The translations under genes were made by a program, and so were the position numbers. From contig JANXRU010000270.1 of assembly GCA_025356715.1 (NCBI GenBank), positions 1 to 5,121 on the forward strand: a stretch of DNA of 5,121 nucleotides, in the 5' to 3' direction. Of this stretch, positions 1 to 5,121 are shown in pieces (within the stretch, counting starts at the first letter, position 1; the number at the start of each line of letters is the position of its first letter). The stretch comes from Bacteroidota bacterium. Lineage in GTDB: Bacteria > Bacteroidota > Bacteroidia > B-17B0 > B-17BO. The notes under the pieces are model-generated. The model had not been told where the DNA came from and did no database searches. It worked only from the letters and a program-made list of their open reading frames with translations.

Positions 1-467
1 GCAAACACAAAATTTCCTGAAGCGTCTAATTTCACAATAAATACATCATCAAATATGGTTGTAGTAATACTAAAAGTTGCACTACTCGGGTCAAAATCGG
101 GAGCCCCATGAAAATACCCAGTTATATAAATATTACCAGAAGCGTCTACTGTAATAGACTTTGGTGTAACAGGACTATTAAAATCATCGCCCCCAAATTG
201 TTTCGCCCACAAAAAATTACCCGAAGCATCTAATTTAGATACATACGTTCCTCCATAAATAGTTGGTAATGTATAAGTAGAGGAACTTGGATCAAAATCA
301 CCACCATAAGATATACCTATGGAATAAACATTACCAGAGGCATCTACCGCAACTGATTTGGTACCGTTTTGTCCTGGTAAATTTTTTGCCCATTGAAATG
401 ACGGGCTCTGAGCATTTAATAAAGCGTTTGTAAATAAAACGCTAATAATTAATAATAGTTTTTTCAT
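1..467 (-). CDS. SBBP-type beta-propeller secreted protein, N-terminal part (3' end outside window)
   Basis: The frame is open from an ATG at 467 to the window edge: 155 whole codons with no stop. Residues 1-19 form a signal peptide (MKKLLLIISV start, cleavage probably after LLNA before Gln20), so the product is exported. Two tandem units follow (about residues 24-84 and 85-152). Each has a Trp-Ala-Lys strand, a (S)(V/I)(A/T)VDASGN(V/I)Y strand, a DFDPSS loop and a closing KLDASGNF strand. This layout is typical of SBBP-type beta-propeller repeats, common in Bacteroidota exoproteins; more blades and perhaps a T9SS sorting domain would lie past position 1, but that is inference. No enzymatic motif is seen. 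The start is supported by the signal peptide and an A-rich leader; there is no Shine-Dalgarno. It appears to have its own promoter behind a terminator, so it is probably a separate transcription unit from the gene at 599-2614. Export and repeat class are fairly secure; the biological role is unknown. Confidence 0.85.
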   Translation of the reverse strand, partial: MKKLLLIISVLFTNALLNAQSPSFQWAKNLPGQNGTKSVAVDASGNVYSIGISYGGDFDPSSSTYTLPTIYGGTYVSKLDASGNFLWAKQFGGDDFNSPVTPKSITVDASGNIYITGYFHGAPDFDPSSATFSITTTIFDDVFIVKLDASGNFVF

Positions 468-489
468 AATAATAATTTTTTAGTTCGAG

Positions 490-497
490 CAAATATA
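490..497 (-). promoter_or_regulatory. Bacteroidota -7 promoter element for the SBBP-type gene
   Basis: On the minus strand this reads TATATTTG, a perfect match to the Bacteroidota primary-sigma -7 consensus TAnnTTTG. It ends 22 bases before the ATG, giving a leader of roughly 15-20 nt. No clean TTTG -33 element is visible at the usual spacing. Instead the inverted-repeat element at 519-544 lies just upstream, which would fit an activator-dependent promoter (inference). Confidence 0.6.
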
Positions 498-518
498 ATT
501 TAATACTAACTGTCGTAC

Positions 519-544
519 CATACTCACTTTAGAGTATTTTTTAA
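519..544 (-). promoter_or_regulatory. Putative operator, copy 1 (interrupted palindrome ATACTC-N6-GAGTAT)
   Basis: Positions 520-525 (ATACTC) and 532-537 (GAGTAT) form a perfect 6-bp inverted repeat with a 6-base spacer ACTTTA. The surrounding 26 bases match 4225-4250 at 24 positions, differing only at the last spacer base and the base after the right arm. The palindrome centre lies about 35 bp upstream of the -7 box at 490-497, near -43 to -45 from the inferred transcription start, where class II activators bind and where the -33 box would be. It sits 4 bases from the terminator of the preceding gene. The binding protein is unknown; the LuxR-type regulator at 4600-5121 is a candidate by proximity only. 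Confidence 0.6.
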
Positions 545-548
545 ATCA

Positions 549-578
549 AAAAAGCCACAGAAAATGCTGTGGCTTTTT
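549..578 (-). terminator. Intrinsic terminator of the PKD/Ig-like T9SS gene
   Basis: Arms 549-560 and 567-578 pair perfectly over 12 bp around a 6-base loop. The core is GCCACAG/CTGTGGC, extended by an A5/T5 run. Read on the minus strand, a run of U follows the stem (548-553). It begins about 20 bases after the stop codon at 599-601, as expected for a Rho-independent terminator. The A/T runs on both sides also make it potentially bidirectional, but no plus-strand gene enters it. Confidence 0.9.
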
Positions 579-598
579 AAAATTTAAAAATAAATACG

Positions 599-2614
599 TT
601 ATTGAATAATTATTTTTTTCGTTGTAGGTTGTTTTCCTATAAAAACGGTTACAAAATAAACACCAGCACTTAAATTACTTGTATTTATGATTGTTTCAGG
701 AGCTTCAATTTTTTTAGAACACATCATTTGCCCTAAACTATTTGTAATTTGAACAGTAGTGTTTTCTGGTATTTCACTCAATGTCAAGAAATCAACATGT
801 ATTAATGAAGAAGCTGGATTTGGATAAACCGTTATGTTCGATTTAGTTCCAGTTATTTCTTCTATGCCAATACAAGGTGATACACTTTCAGTAACAATAG
901 CTGTTGTTTTACAACCAAAACTATTTGTCCCTGTTACTGTATAATTTGTTGTAATCGTTGGTGACACGACTAGAATATTACTTGTAGAGCTTGTACTCCA
1001 AGAGTATGAACTAGCGCCACTCACAGTTAAAGTTGCTGTTTCTCCATTACAAATTAGTGTTGGTGTTGCGCTTGTTGTTATGCTTGGTATTGCATTAACC
1101 ACAACACTACTCGTTACAGGTGTTGATATGCAACCTACAACACTTGCCCCTGTTACAGTATATGTTACAGTACTTGTTGGCGTTACAACACTTGTGCCAC
1201 TTGAGTATGTATAGCTATTAGCGCCTGTAGGTACCATTGTAAACGATTGTCCTGCGCAAACAGAACCAGAGTTAACAGTTACTGCTGGAGTAGTATTTAC
1301 TGTTAAAGAGCTTATTACCGTTGTTGATACACACCCTTCAATACTAGTGCCTGTTACGGTGTATGTATTACTTATTGTAGGTGATACGATAGAAGTGCCA
1401 CCGCTATAAACATAACTATTTGCTCCCGTTGGATTCATTGTAAATGAATTACCCGAACAAATCGTTCCGCTATTTACGGTAATAGTTGGCGTAGTGTTTA
1501 CAGTTACATTACTTACTGCTCCAAGAGTACTTACACAACCCGAAAGGCTTGTCCCTGTTACAGTATAAGAGTTGTTTGATGTTGGCGTTACAGTATTTGA
1601 ACTAGAGCTGTAAGTGTATGTGTTTGCACCAGTAGGATTCATTATAAATGAATTACCTGAACAAATAGAACCACTATTAACTGATATTACAGGTATAGCG
1701 TTTACTGTTACCGCACTTATTGCTAAATTAGTATTTGTACATCCGTTAATATCTGTACCCGTTATTGTATAGCTTGATGTAATGGTTGGACTAACGGTAG
1801 CTGAGCCTCCACTATAAGTATAGGTACTTGCACCATTTGGCGTAATAGTAAACGATTGTCCGTTACAAATGCTACCGCTACTAACCGTTAGTGTTGGTAA
1901 GGCATTTACAACAATATAACTTGTTTTTATAATCATATTATTACCATTATAATTTGTAGCAGTTAAGGTTGCATCAAAAGTACCCGCTGTGTTATATGTA
2001 ACAGTAGGGTTTTGTAAAGACGATACAGAGGGAGTACCCGAAGCAAATGTCCAACTCCAGTTAGATGGGCCATTAGTTGACATATCAGAATATGTAACTG
2101 TTTGCCCAACACAAATAGTGGTTGACGATGCAGAGAAATCAGCTACAGGAGTAAGTGTTGTACAGTTTACTACTTTATTTGATACGCTGAAACCATCGCC
2201 AGTTCCGCCATTGTAGGCATAAAATTGTGGAGGATTTCCACAGCTTATATTAGTGAGTAAATCAGTATGTGCGCCATCGCTAGCCCCACCCATATAGGCA
2301 AAAAACTGTGGTGGTGATAAGCAAGTTGTATTGTTAAGCATATCTACTATGGTTCCATCGCCAGTGCCACCTCCGTAAGCATAAAATTGCGGAGGGTTAG
2401 CACAAGCTATTTGTGTTAGTAAATCAGTATGAGCTCCATCAGCCGTTCCACCAAAATAGGCATATAACTGAGGTGGATTTGCACAAGACGTTTGCGTTAA
2501 TATATCGGTATGTGCACCATCAGCACTGCCACCATTATATTGTGCGAAACATCGAATGTTTGCAAACACTAGCATTAACAATACAACTACAATATGTTGA
2601 GTTGTTTTTATCAT
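599..2614 (-). CDS. T9SS-exported modular surface/secreted protein: GG-DG repeats, PKD, five Ig-like repeats, type A sorting domain
   Basis: This is a complete 671-residue exoprotein. Residues 1-24 are a signal peptide (hydrophobic VVVLLMLVF core, cleavage about FA/Q25). Residues 26-133 are four 27-residue repeats with GG..DG, one Cys and PP-Q-(F/L); a shortened fifth runs to about 153. Residues 156-238 are a PKD domain (ADFSAS start, WSWTF, NPTVTY, YIVVNA end). Residues 239-581 are five Ig-like repeats of 67-73 residues, each with two Cys 42-46 residues apart, suggesting one disulfide per domain. Residues 593-671 are a T9SS type A CTD (VYPNPAS, QITNSLGQ, NLSAGVYFV, KKIIIQ end). In the known pathway, such a protein crosses the inner membrane by Sec, then the outer membrane by T9SS, where the CTD is cleaved and the protein is anchored or released. 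No catalytic motif is seen, so an adhesive or matrix role is inferred. It follows the FGE-like gene after 90 bp without a strong terminator or clear promoter, so cotranscription is plausible. Confidence 0.93.
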   Translation of the reverse strand: MIKTTQHIVVVLLMLVFANIRCFAQYNGGSADGAHTDILTQTSCANPPQLYAYFGGTADGAHTDLLTQIACANPPQFYAYGGGTGDGTIVDMLNNTTCLSPPQFFAYMGGASDGAHTDLLTNISCGNPPQFYAYNGGTGDGFSVSNKVVNCTTLTPVADFSASSTTICVGQTVTYSDMSTNGPSNWSWTFASGTPSVSSLQNPTVTYNTAGTFDATLTATNYNGNNMIIKTSYIVVNALPTLTVSSGSICNGQSFTITPNGASTYTYSGGSATVSPTITSSYTITGTDINGCTNTNLAISAVTVNAIPVISVNSGSICSGNSFIMNPTGANTYTYSSSSNTVTPTSNNSYTVTGTSLSGCVSTLGAVSNVTVNTTPTITVNSGTICSGNSFTMNPTGANSYVYSGGTSIVSPTISNTYTVTGTSIEGCVSTTVISSLTVNTTPAVTVNSGSVCAGQSFTMVPTGANSYTYSSGTSVVTPTSTVTYTVTGASVVGCISTPVTSSVVVNAIPSITTSATPTLICNGETATLTVSGASSYSWSTSSTSNILVVSPTITTNYTVTGTNSFGCKTTAIVTESVSPCIGIEEITGTKSNITVYPNPASSLIHVDFLTLSEIPENTTVQITNSLGQMMCSKKIEAPETIINTSNLSAGVYFVTVFIGKQPTTKKIIIQ
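872..1900 (-). repeat. Five tandem Ig-like repeats (about 201-219 bp each) in the T9SS gene
   Basis: In coding order the units are 1900-1697, 1696-1493, 1492-1292, 1291-1091 and 1090-872. Each encodes a unit opening (L/I/T)P plus a beta strand, then an (I/V)C(N/S/A)G turn, a (S/T)-Y-(T/V/S)-(Y/W)-S strand, PT, YT(V/I)TG and a GC motif, mostly closing in a V(N)(A/T) strand. Units 2-4 are the most alike, including near-identical DNA around 1430-1460 and 1636-1665. This suggests recent internal duplication. Unit 5 is the most divergent, with a WSTSS strand before the sorting domain. Confidence 0.85.
2156..2539 (-). repeat. 81-bp tandem repeats encoding 27-residue GG..DG..C..PPQF units
   Basis: Four full units (residues 26-52, 53-79, 80-106, 107-133) and a partial fifth (134 to about 153) follow the signal peptide directly. 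The shared pattern is Y-x-GG-x-x-DG, usually A-H-T-D-x-L-T, then one Cys, then PP-Q-(F/L)-(Y/F)-A. Units 1, 2 and 4 are closest; unit 3 diverges in its centre. Each unit, including the partial one, keeps a single cysteine (44, 71, 98, 125, 151). I know similar GG-x-GDG repeats in Bacteroidota exoproteins but no assigned function. Confidence 0.85.
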
Positions 2615-2668
2615 GTTAAATTTTTATTTGAGAGTTTATAATTTATTTGTTTTTTCTTTTGTTTAAAC

Positions 2669-2691
2669 TTGAAACTTTTTTAAGTTGTCAA
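2669..2691 (-). other. Weak stem-loop in the spacer between the FGE-like and PKD/Ig genes
   Basis: TTGA pairs with TCAA and AACTT with AAGTT around a 4-base loop, with one bulged base, giving 9 A/T-rich pairs. It begins 13 bases after the FGE-like stop codon. On the minus strand no U-run follows, so it is not a standard intrinsic terminator; it may be an RNA 3'-end or processing structure, or chance in A/T-rich DNA. The rest of 2615-2704 shows no convincing TAnnTTTG promoter and no ATACTC palindrome, consistent with read-through into the PKD/Ig gene. Confidence 0.3.
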
Positions 2692-2704
2692 TTAAAAAAA
2701 CAAA

Positions 2705-4147
2705 TTATCGAACTCCTCTACCGCCAAAATCGGAGTATCTAACAGCATTAGTATAAGTGCCATAAGTTCTATCAGAAGTACGAATATATATAGCAGCCGC
2801 ATCATAAGCGCCTCCCCTCAATGCCATTCCTAAGCCTGTGTTTGCAGGCCATGTTGATTGGTTAGCGTCACCAGTTAATGATAATGTTCCATCTCCTAAA
2901 TTCCCCGTAAATGCAATTCCTTGTGTATTGTTAGTTGAAACAACTTGTTCATAAACATTTCCACCCAATTCCATTGCACCATAATATCCTGCACCAGCAG
3001 ATGCGCGACCAGATGAGCCGGTTGCAAAAATACCAGCACGTAAAGGGCGATATGCAGCAGATGCACCATAAGCGCATAATCCATTTGCTGCTGGAGAATA
3101 TGATTCAGTTGCTGTATAGCCATTATTAAAACCTGCAATTCCATTATATACTTGTGTTATAGCTGTTGTTCCCCAAGGATATTCACCAGCTACTTGTGGT
3201 AATGGACCGCGACATACTTTTTCAAATTCAATTTCAGTCATAGGACGTAACGCAGCCCAATCTAAATACGCATTTAAATCAGCTGAATTTAAATAGCCAC
3301 AAGCCACATTTTGTCCATCATTAGAATTATTAATAACACCAGTAGTTACATCGCAAGCAAATATTGCAGGTACTGTGTTGTTTAAACCAGGAGTGCCAAT
3401 TACAATTCCACTACCACTAGCATTAGCAAAAGCATAAGTACCAACAGCAGAAATAGGGTCAATAATAACACGTGTTTTTTGTTGATCGTACGTTAATGAG
3501 TTTAAAAACTCAACATATTGCTCTTGCGTAATTTCATATTTCATACAATAAAAAGCATTATATCCAATTGGATAAGTTGAAGGAACGCCCGCTGATGATC
3601 CGCCTAATAAGGCTGGTGTAATACCTCCCGACTGAGATGTTGCAGTTACTGTGTAATTATTAAAAGTAGATGCGCTCGTACCATCGCCAATTTCAAAATT
3701 ACCTTGCGGTACGTTTACCATTTCTACACCATACACTTTATAGTTATATGTGCCTGCTGGTATGGTCATTTTTAATGATACAGATACAACGCCTGTTGAG
3801 CCGCCACCAAATACACTTCGGCGTATAAACACTCCCTTGCCATCAGTTACTGGGTCTACTTGCAAAGGTGTGCCAGCGATGTGATCAGCACCAACAGTGC
3901 TTAAGCTAGCGTGTGCCCATATTTTAGTTGCACAATCTTGGTATTTAATAAATACCCATACGGCATCCCAGTTTGCTGGCGCTATACTTGCATTCCAGCT
4001 GTTATCCCAGCTAATACTAAAAGTGGCAATAGAACCAGACACAGATGTCCCTGTAATTTGGACATTATTAGCATTTGTTGTTAACGCTGTTCCGAATATC
4101 AGCGCGGCAGCCATGGTAATTTTTTTAAAAAATTGTTTTGTTTTCAT
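2705..4147 (-). CDS. Secreted SUMF1/FGE-sulfatase-domain protein lacking catalytic cysteines
   Basis: This is a complete 480-residue protein. Residues 1-26 are a signal peptide (basic start, MAAALIFGTAL core, cleavage about TNA/NN); there is no lipobox Cys and no T9SS CTD. Residues 27 to about 140 form a Trp-rich, probably beta-sandwich domain (SISWDNSW, NWDAVWVFIKY, WAHASL) often seen ahead of FGE domains in Bacteroidota. Residues 143-480 match the FGE-sulfatase fold: VPQGNFEIGDG, MKYEITQEQYVEFLN, LRPMTEIEFEKVCRGP, EYPWGTT, GYYGAMELGGNVYEQVV, LRGGAYD, RTSDR and terminal GGRGVR. True formylglycine-generating enzymes use two cysteines in the segment after the GGS(W/Y) motif; here residues 444-480 contain none, so that activity is unlikely and a structural or binding role is inferred. 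GldJ and GldK of gliding/T9SS are known SUMF1-like non-enzymes, but this protein is not lipidated and not clearly either. The start is supported by the signal peptide and an A-rich leader. A palindromic element and leader hairpin lie upstream, and the PKD/Ig gene follows. Confidence 0.9.
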   Translation of the reverse strand: MKTKQFFKKITMAAALIFGTALTTNANNVQITGTSVSGSIATFSISWDNSWNASIAPANWDAVWVFIKYQDCATKIWAHASLSTVGADHIAGTPLQVDPVTDGKGVFIRRSVFGGGSTGVVSVSLKMTIPAGTYNYKVYGVEMVNVPQGNFEIGDGTSASTFNNYTVTATSQSGGITPALLGGSSAGVPSTYPIGYNAFYCMKYEITQEQYVEFLNSLTYDQQKTRVIIDPISAVGTYAFANASGSGIVIGTPGLNNTVPAIFACDVTTGVINNSNDGQNVACGYLNSADLNAYLDWAALRPMTEIEFEKVCRGPLPQVAGEYPWGTTAITQVYNGIAGFNNGYTATESYSPAANGLCAYGASAAYRPLRAGIFATGSSGRASAGAGYYGAMELGGNVYEQVVSTNNTQGIAFTGNLGDGTLSLTGDANQSTWPANTGLGMALRGGAYDAAAIYIRTSDRTYGTYTNAVRYSDFGGRGVR

Positions 4148-4180
4148 TGTTTTGTTTTTAAATTAATAGTTACTAATAAG

Positions 4181-4198
4181 CGTGATTTTTCAACCACG
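4181..4198 (-). promoter_or_regulatory. Leader hairpin with GAAA tetraloop upstream of the FGE-like gene
   Basis: The minus strand reads CGTGGTT-GAAA-AATCACG: a 7-bp stem (one G-U pair as RNA) closed by a GNRA-type GAAA loop, 33 bases before the ATG. No U-run follows, so it is not a terminator. It could stabilise the 5' end of the mRNA or be a second protein-binding site. If transcription starts from the weak -7 candidate at 4197-4204, the hairpin would be only partly transcribed, so its role as RNA is uncertain. Confidence 0.35.
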
Positions 4199-4204
4199 AA
4201 TCTC
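4197..4204 (-). promoter_or_regulatory. Weak candidate -7 element for the FGE-like gene
   Basis: The minus strand reads GAGATTCG, matching 4 of the 6 fixed positions of TAnnTTTG. It is singled out only because it lies 21 bases from the palindrome arm, against 22 bases for the perfect TATATTTG box of the SBBP-type gene. No better match is seen between the palindrome and the ATG. A poor core promoter would fit activator dependence, but this is inference. Confidence 0.25.
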
Positions 4205-4224
4205 ACTAATTATAAAGGAATACA

Positions 4225-4250
4225 CATACTCACTTTCGAGTATCTTTTAA
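4225..4250 (-). promoter_or_regulatory. Putative operator, copy 2 (interrupted palindrome ATACTC-N6-GAGTAT)
   Basis: Arms at 4226-4231 (ATACTC) and 4238-4243 (GAGTAT) flank the spacer ACTTTC. This copy shares 24 of 26 bases with 519-544, including five of six spacer bases and a TTTTAA flank, and has the same orientation relative to the downstream gene. The palindrome centre is about 87 bp upstream of the FGE-like ATG. Conservation of the spacer and one flank, while nearby intergenic DNA differs, points to selection on a binding site. Confidence 0.6.
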
Positions 4251-4401
4251 TTTTATATTATAAAAAACACAAGGCATTGTATCTTTTGGCCTCAATAAAT
4301 ACGTCTATTGACAAGTTATTTCTAAAGCGTTTTTAAGCTAAAGAATCCCTTAAGACCCTGCCTCGGGGGAATTTATTTAAAGAATCTAAACACTAAAGTG
4401 A
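4251..4401. other. Non-coding stretch without recognised function, with a small GC-rich islet
   Basis: This completes the 254-bp gap between the small ORF and the FGE-like gene. It is A/T-rich except for a short C/G-rich islet at about 4347-4370 (CCC, CCTG, CCTCGGGGGA). I find no convincing terminator hairpin with a U-run for the upstream genes, no RNA gene and no credible ORF. The islet has short complementary G and C runs but pairs poorly. CTAAAG or TTAAAG recurs at about 4322, 4338, 4378 and 4393, with no clear periodicity. Confidence 0.4.
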
Positions 4402-4551
4402 TCATTTTTTTGCCTTCTCTATTTCTATTTTGGTTTTAATAAGCACCAATGCGGTTAATAAATACTCATCAAAATTTGTGTTTTTGTGATTTTCATCATT
4501 GGCTTTAATGTAATCAATAATGTTTTTTCGCATTGCGATTTCAGTGTCCAT
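4402..4551 (-). CDS. Small hypothetical protein, 49 residues
   Basis: An ATG at 4551 opens a 49-codon frame ending in TGA, 48 bases after the response-regulator stop and on the same strand. The product begins MDTEIAMRKN and ends KIEIEKAKK. It is charged and probably mostly helical, with a short hydrophobic LLTALVLI segment at residues 31-38; there is no signal peptide and no convincing membrane span. I do not recognise a family. The orderly amino-acid composition, the A/G-rich codon pattern like its neighbours and the tight position behind the regulator favour a real gene, perhaps cotranscribed with it. There is no Shine-Dalgarno, as is common in this phylum. A chance ORF cannot be excluded. 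Confidence 0.5.
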   Translation of the reverse strand: MDTEIAMRKNIIDYIKANDENHKNTNFDEYLLTALVLIKTKIEIEKAKK

Positions 4552-4599
4552 TTAGAAGAGGCTTTTTGGTTCTAATATTATTCGATAGAAGGAAGTACG

Positions 4600-5121
4600 T
4601 TAAATCAATTTGTTTTTATGCGCTAAATTTATTATTTGAGTTCGTGAACTCACGTGTAATTTTTCGTATAAATTAGCTACGTGTTTTCGAACAGTTAATG
4701 GACTGATAAATAATTTTTCACCAATGGAACTGTAAGATGCTCCGCTTGATAATTCTCTTAATATTTCTGTTTCACGATTTGTTAGCCCGAGTTTATCTAA
4801 TGAATTAGCTTCTTCAATCGTCGGCTTGTTTCCAAGCATTAATTCCATTGCTTTTCTAGCAATAGACGGACTCATTGGAACCCCATTAAAATCAATAACG
4901 TTACTAATAGCGTCCATAATGTTTACAGCCTTATCATCTTTTAAAAGATACCCGTTAGCGCCAGCTTTAATAGCTTCGAAGATACGCTCGGTATCTTCAA
5001 AAATAGTAAGTACTATAAATTTTATTTGAGGATAAACGGATGATGCAAACCGAATAGTTTCAATTCCATCCATAATGGGCATATCCAAATCCATTAAAAC
5101 GATGTTTGGTTTTTTATTATC
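4600..5121 (-). CDS. NarL/FixJ-family response regulator (REC + LuxR-type HTH), 5' end outside window
   Basis: The frame is open from the window edge to TAA at 4600-4602, giving 173 visible codons. An internal ATG at 5094 is not the start, because the nine codons before it (DNKKPNIVL) continue the receiver domain. Visible residues 1 to about 95 are the C-terminal two thirds of a REC domain. The phosphoacceptor Asp is in IVLMD (visible residue 11), followed by MPIMDG, the conserved Thr in IVLT (39) and the switch Lys in YLLK (61). Residues 111-168 are a LuxR/GerE helix-turn-helix (LTNRETEILREL, ISPLTVRKHVANLYEKL, SSRTQIINLA). About 40 residues are missing relative to the roughly 210-residue family norm. 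Such proteins are phosphorylated by a partner histidine kinase and bind short inverted repeats as dimers in the cytoplasm. The partner kinase is not in the window. It is a candidate binder of the ATACTC/GAGTAT elements, by proximity only. Confidence 0.95.
   Translation of the reverse strand, partial: DNKKPNIVLMDLDMPIMDGIETIRFASSVYPQIKFIVLTIFEDTERIFEAIKAGANGYLLKDDKAVNIMDAISNVIDFNGVPMSPSIARKAMELMLGNKPTIEEANSLDKLGLTNRETEILRELSSGASYSSIGEKLFISPLTVRKHVANLYEKLHVSSRTQIINLAHKNKLI

Noticed and set aside
1989..2216. 75-codon plus-strand open frame
   Set aside because: It is antisense to the PKD region of a well-supported gene; its low stop frequency is a by-product of the repeat and codon composition.
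2156..2539. Regular 81-bp repeats resembling a CRISPR-like array
   Set aside because: The repeats are in frame within an open coding region, vary mostly at the protein level and have no unique spacers between identical repeats.
2413..2619. 68-codon plus-strand open frame, His-rich
   Set aside because: It is antisense to the signal peptide and 27-residue repeats; the repetitive His/Gln composition mirrors the repeat DNA.
2896..3144. 82- and 64-codon open frames on both strands within the FGE-like gene
   Set aside because: Both overlap conserved FGE motifs in the correct frame and have low-complexity Leu/Gln/His composition typical of shadow frames.
2705..4147. Annotating the FGE-domain gene as an active formylglycine-generating enzyme or as ergothioneine synthase EgtB
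   Set aside because: The catalytic cysteine pair is absent from the C-terminal segment, and there is no DinB-like iron-binding HxxxHxE domain. The match supports the fold, not the activity.
519..4250. The two 26-bp elements as recombination sites bounding a mobile or invertible segment
   Set aside because: They are direct repeats, so they could not drive inversion, and the interval holds ordinary export genes with no transposase or recombinase. Promoter placement explains them better.
3897..4336. Two plus-strand open frames (3897-4166 and 4133-4336)
   Set aside because: The first is antisense to the N-terminal domain and signal peptide of the FGE-like gene. The second crosses its leader and the palindrome and has unstructured Lys/Leu/Tyr-rich composition with no family features.
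4347..4370. GC-rich islet as a terminator or a remnant of an insertion sequence
   Set aside because: The C and G runs do not form a good stem followed by a U-run, and I could identify no terminal repeats or transposase fragment.
4638..4651. GAGTTC-GT-GAACTC perfect inverted repeat
   Set aside because: It lies inside the HTH coding region of the response regulator, encodes conserved family residues (around SSRTQI) and has no second copy, so chance plus coding constraint explains it.
4826..5029. 67-codon plus-strand open frame
   Set aside because: It is antisense to the receiver domain of the response regulator, whose frame carries all the conserved residues.

Overview
The window reads as a low-GC Bacteroidota chromosome. 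Evidence: a type IX secretion (T9SS) type A C-terminal sorting domain, SBBP, PKD and Ig-like repeat exoproteins, A-rich leaders without Shine-Dalgarno sequences, and a TAnnTTTG-type -7 promoter element. Genus cannot be fixed from the sequence. Every gene I support lies on the minus strand, so transcription runs from high to low coordinates.

Layout in transcription order. (1) 5121-4600: C-terminal 173 codons of a NarL/FixJ-type (LuxR HTH) response regulator whose start is beyond the window. (2) 4551-4402: a 49-codon open frame of unknown function just downstream. (3) 4401-4148: non-coding, holding a 26-bp element with a perfect 6-bp inverted repeat (4225-4250) and a leader hairpin (4181-4198). 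(4) 4147-2705: a secreted protein with an uncharacterised Trp-rich beta-type N-terminal domain and a C-terminal FGE-sulfatase (SUMF1-like) domain lacking the catalytic cysteines. (5) 2614-599: a 671-residue secreted modular protein with 27-residue GG..DG repeats, a PKD domain, five Ig-like repeats and a T9SS CTD. It ends at a strong intrinsic terminator (549-578). (6) 467-1: the N-terminal 155 codons of an SBBP-type beta-propeller exoprotein, with its own -7 box and a second copy of the 26-bp element.

The most notable signal is this 26-bp element. It occurs twice, with 24 of 26 bases identical and in the same orientation. Each copy lies upstream of an exported-protein gene, and none lies before the PKD/Ig gene. 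The simplest reading is a shared operator for two transcription units (the FGE-like gene with the PKD/Ig gene, and the SBBP gene). A LuxR-type regulator is encoded next door and is a candidate binder, but that link is inference. Otherwise the window is an ordinary Bacteroidota surface/secreted-protein locus. I see no mobile element, RNA gene or CRISPR array.
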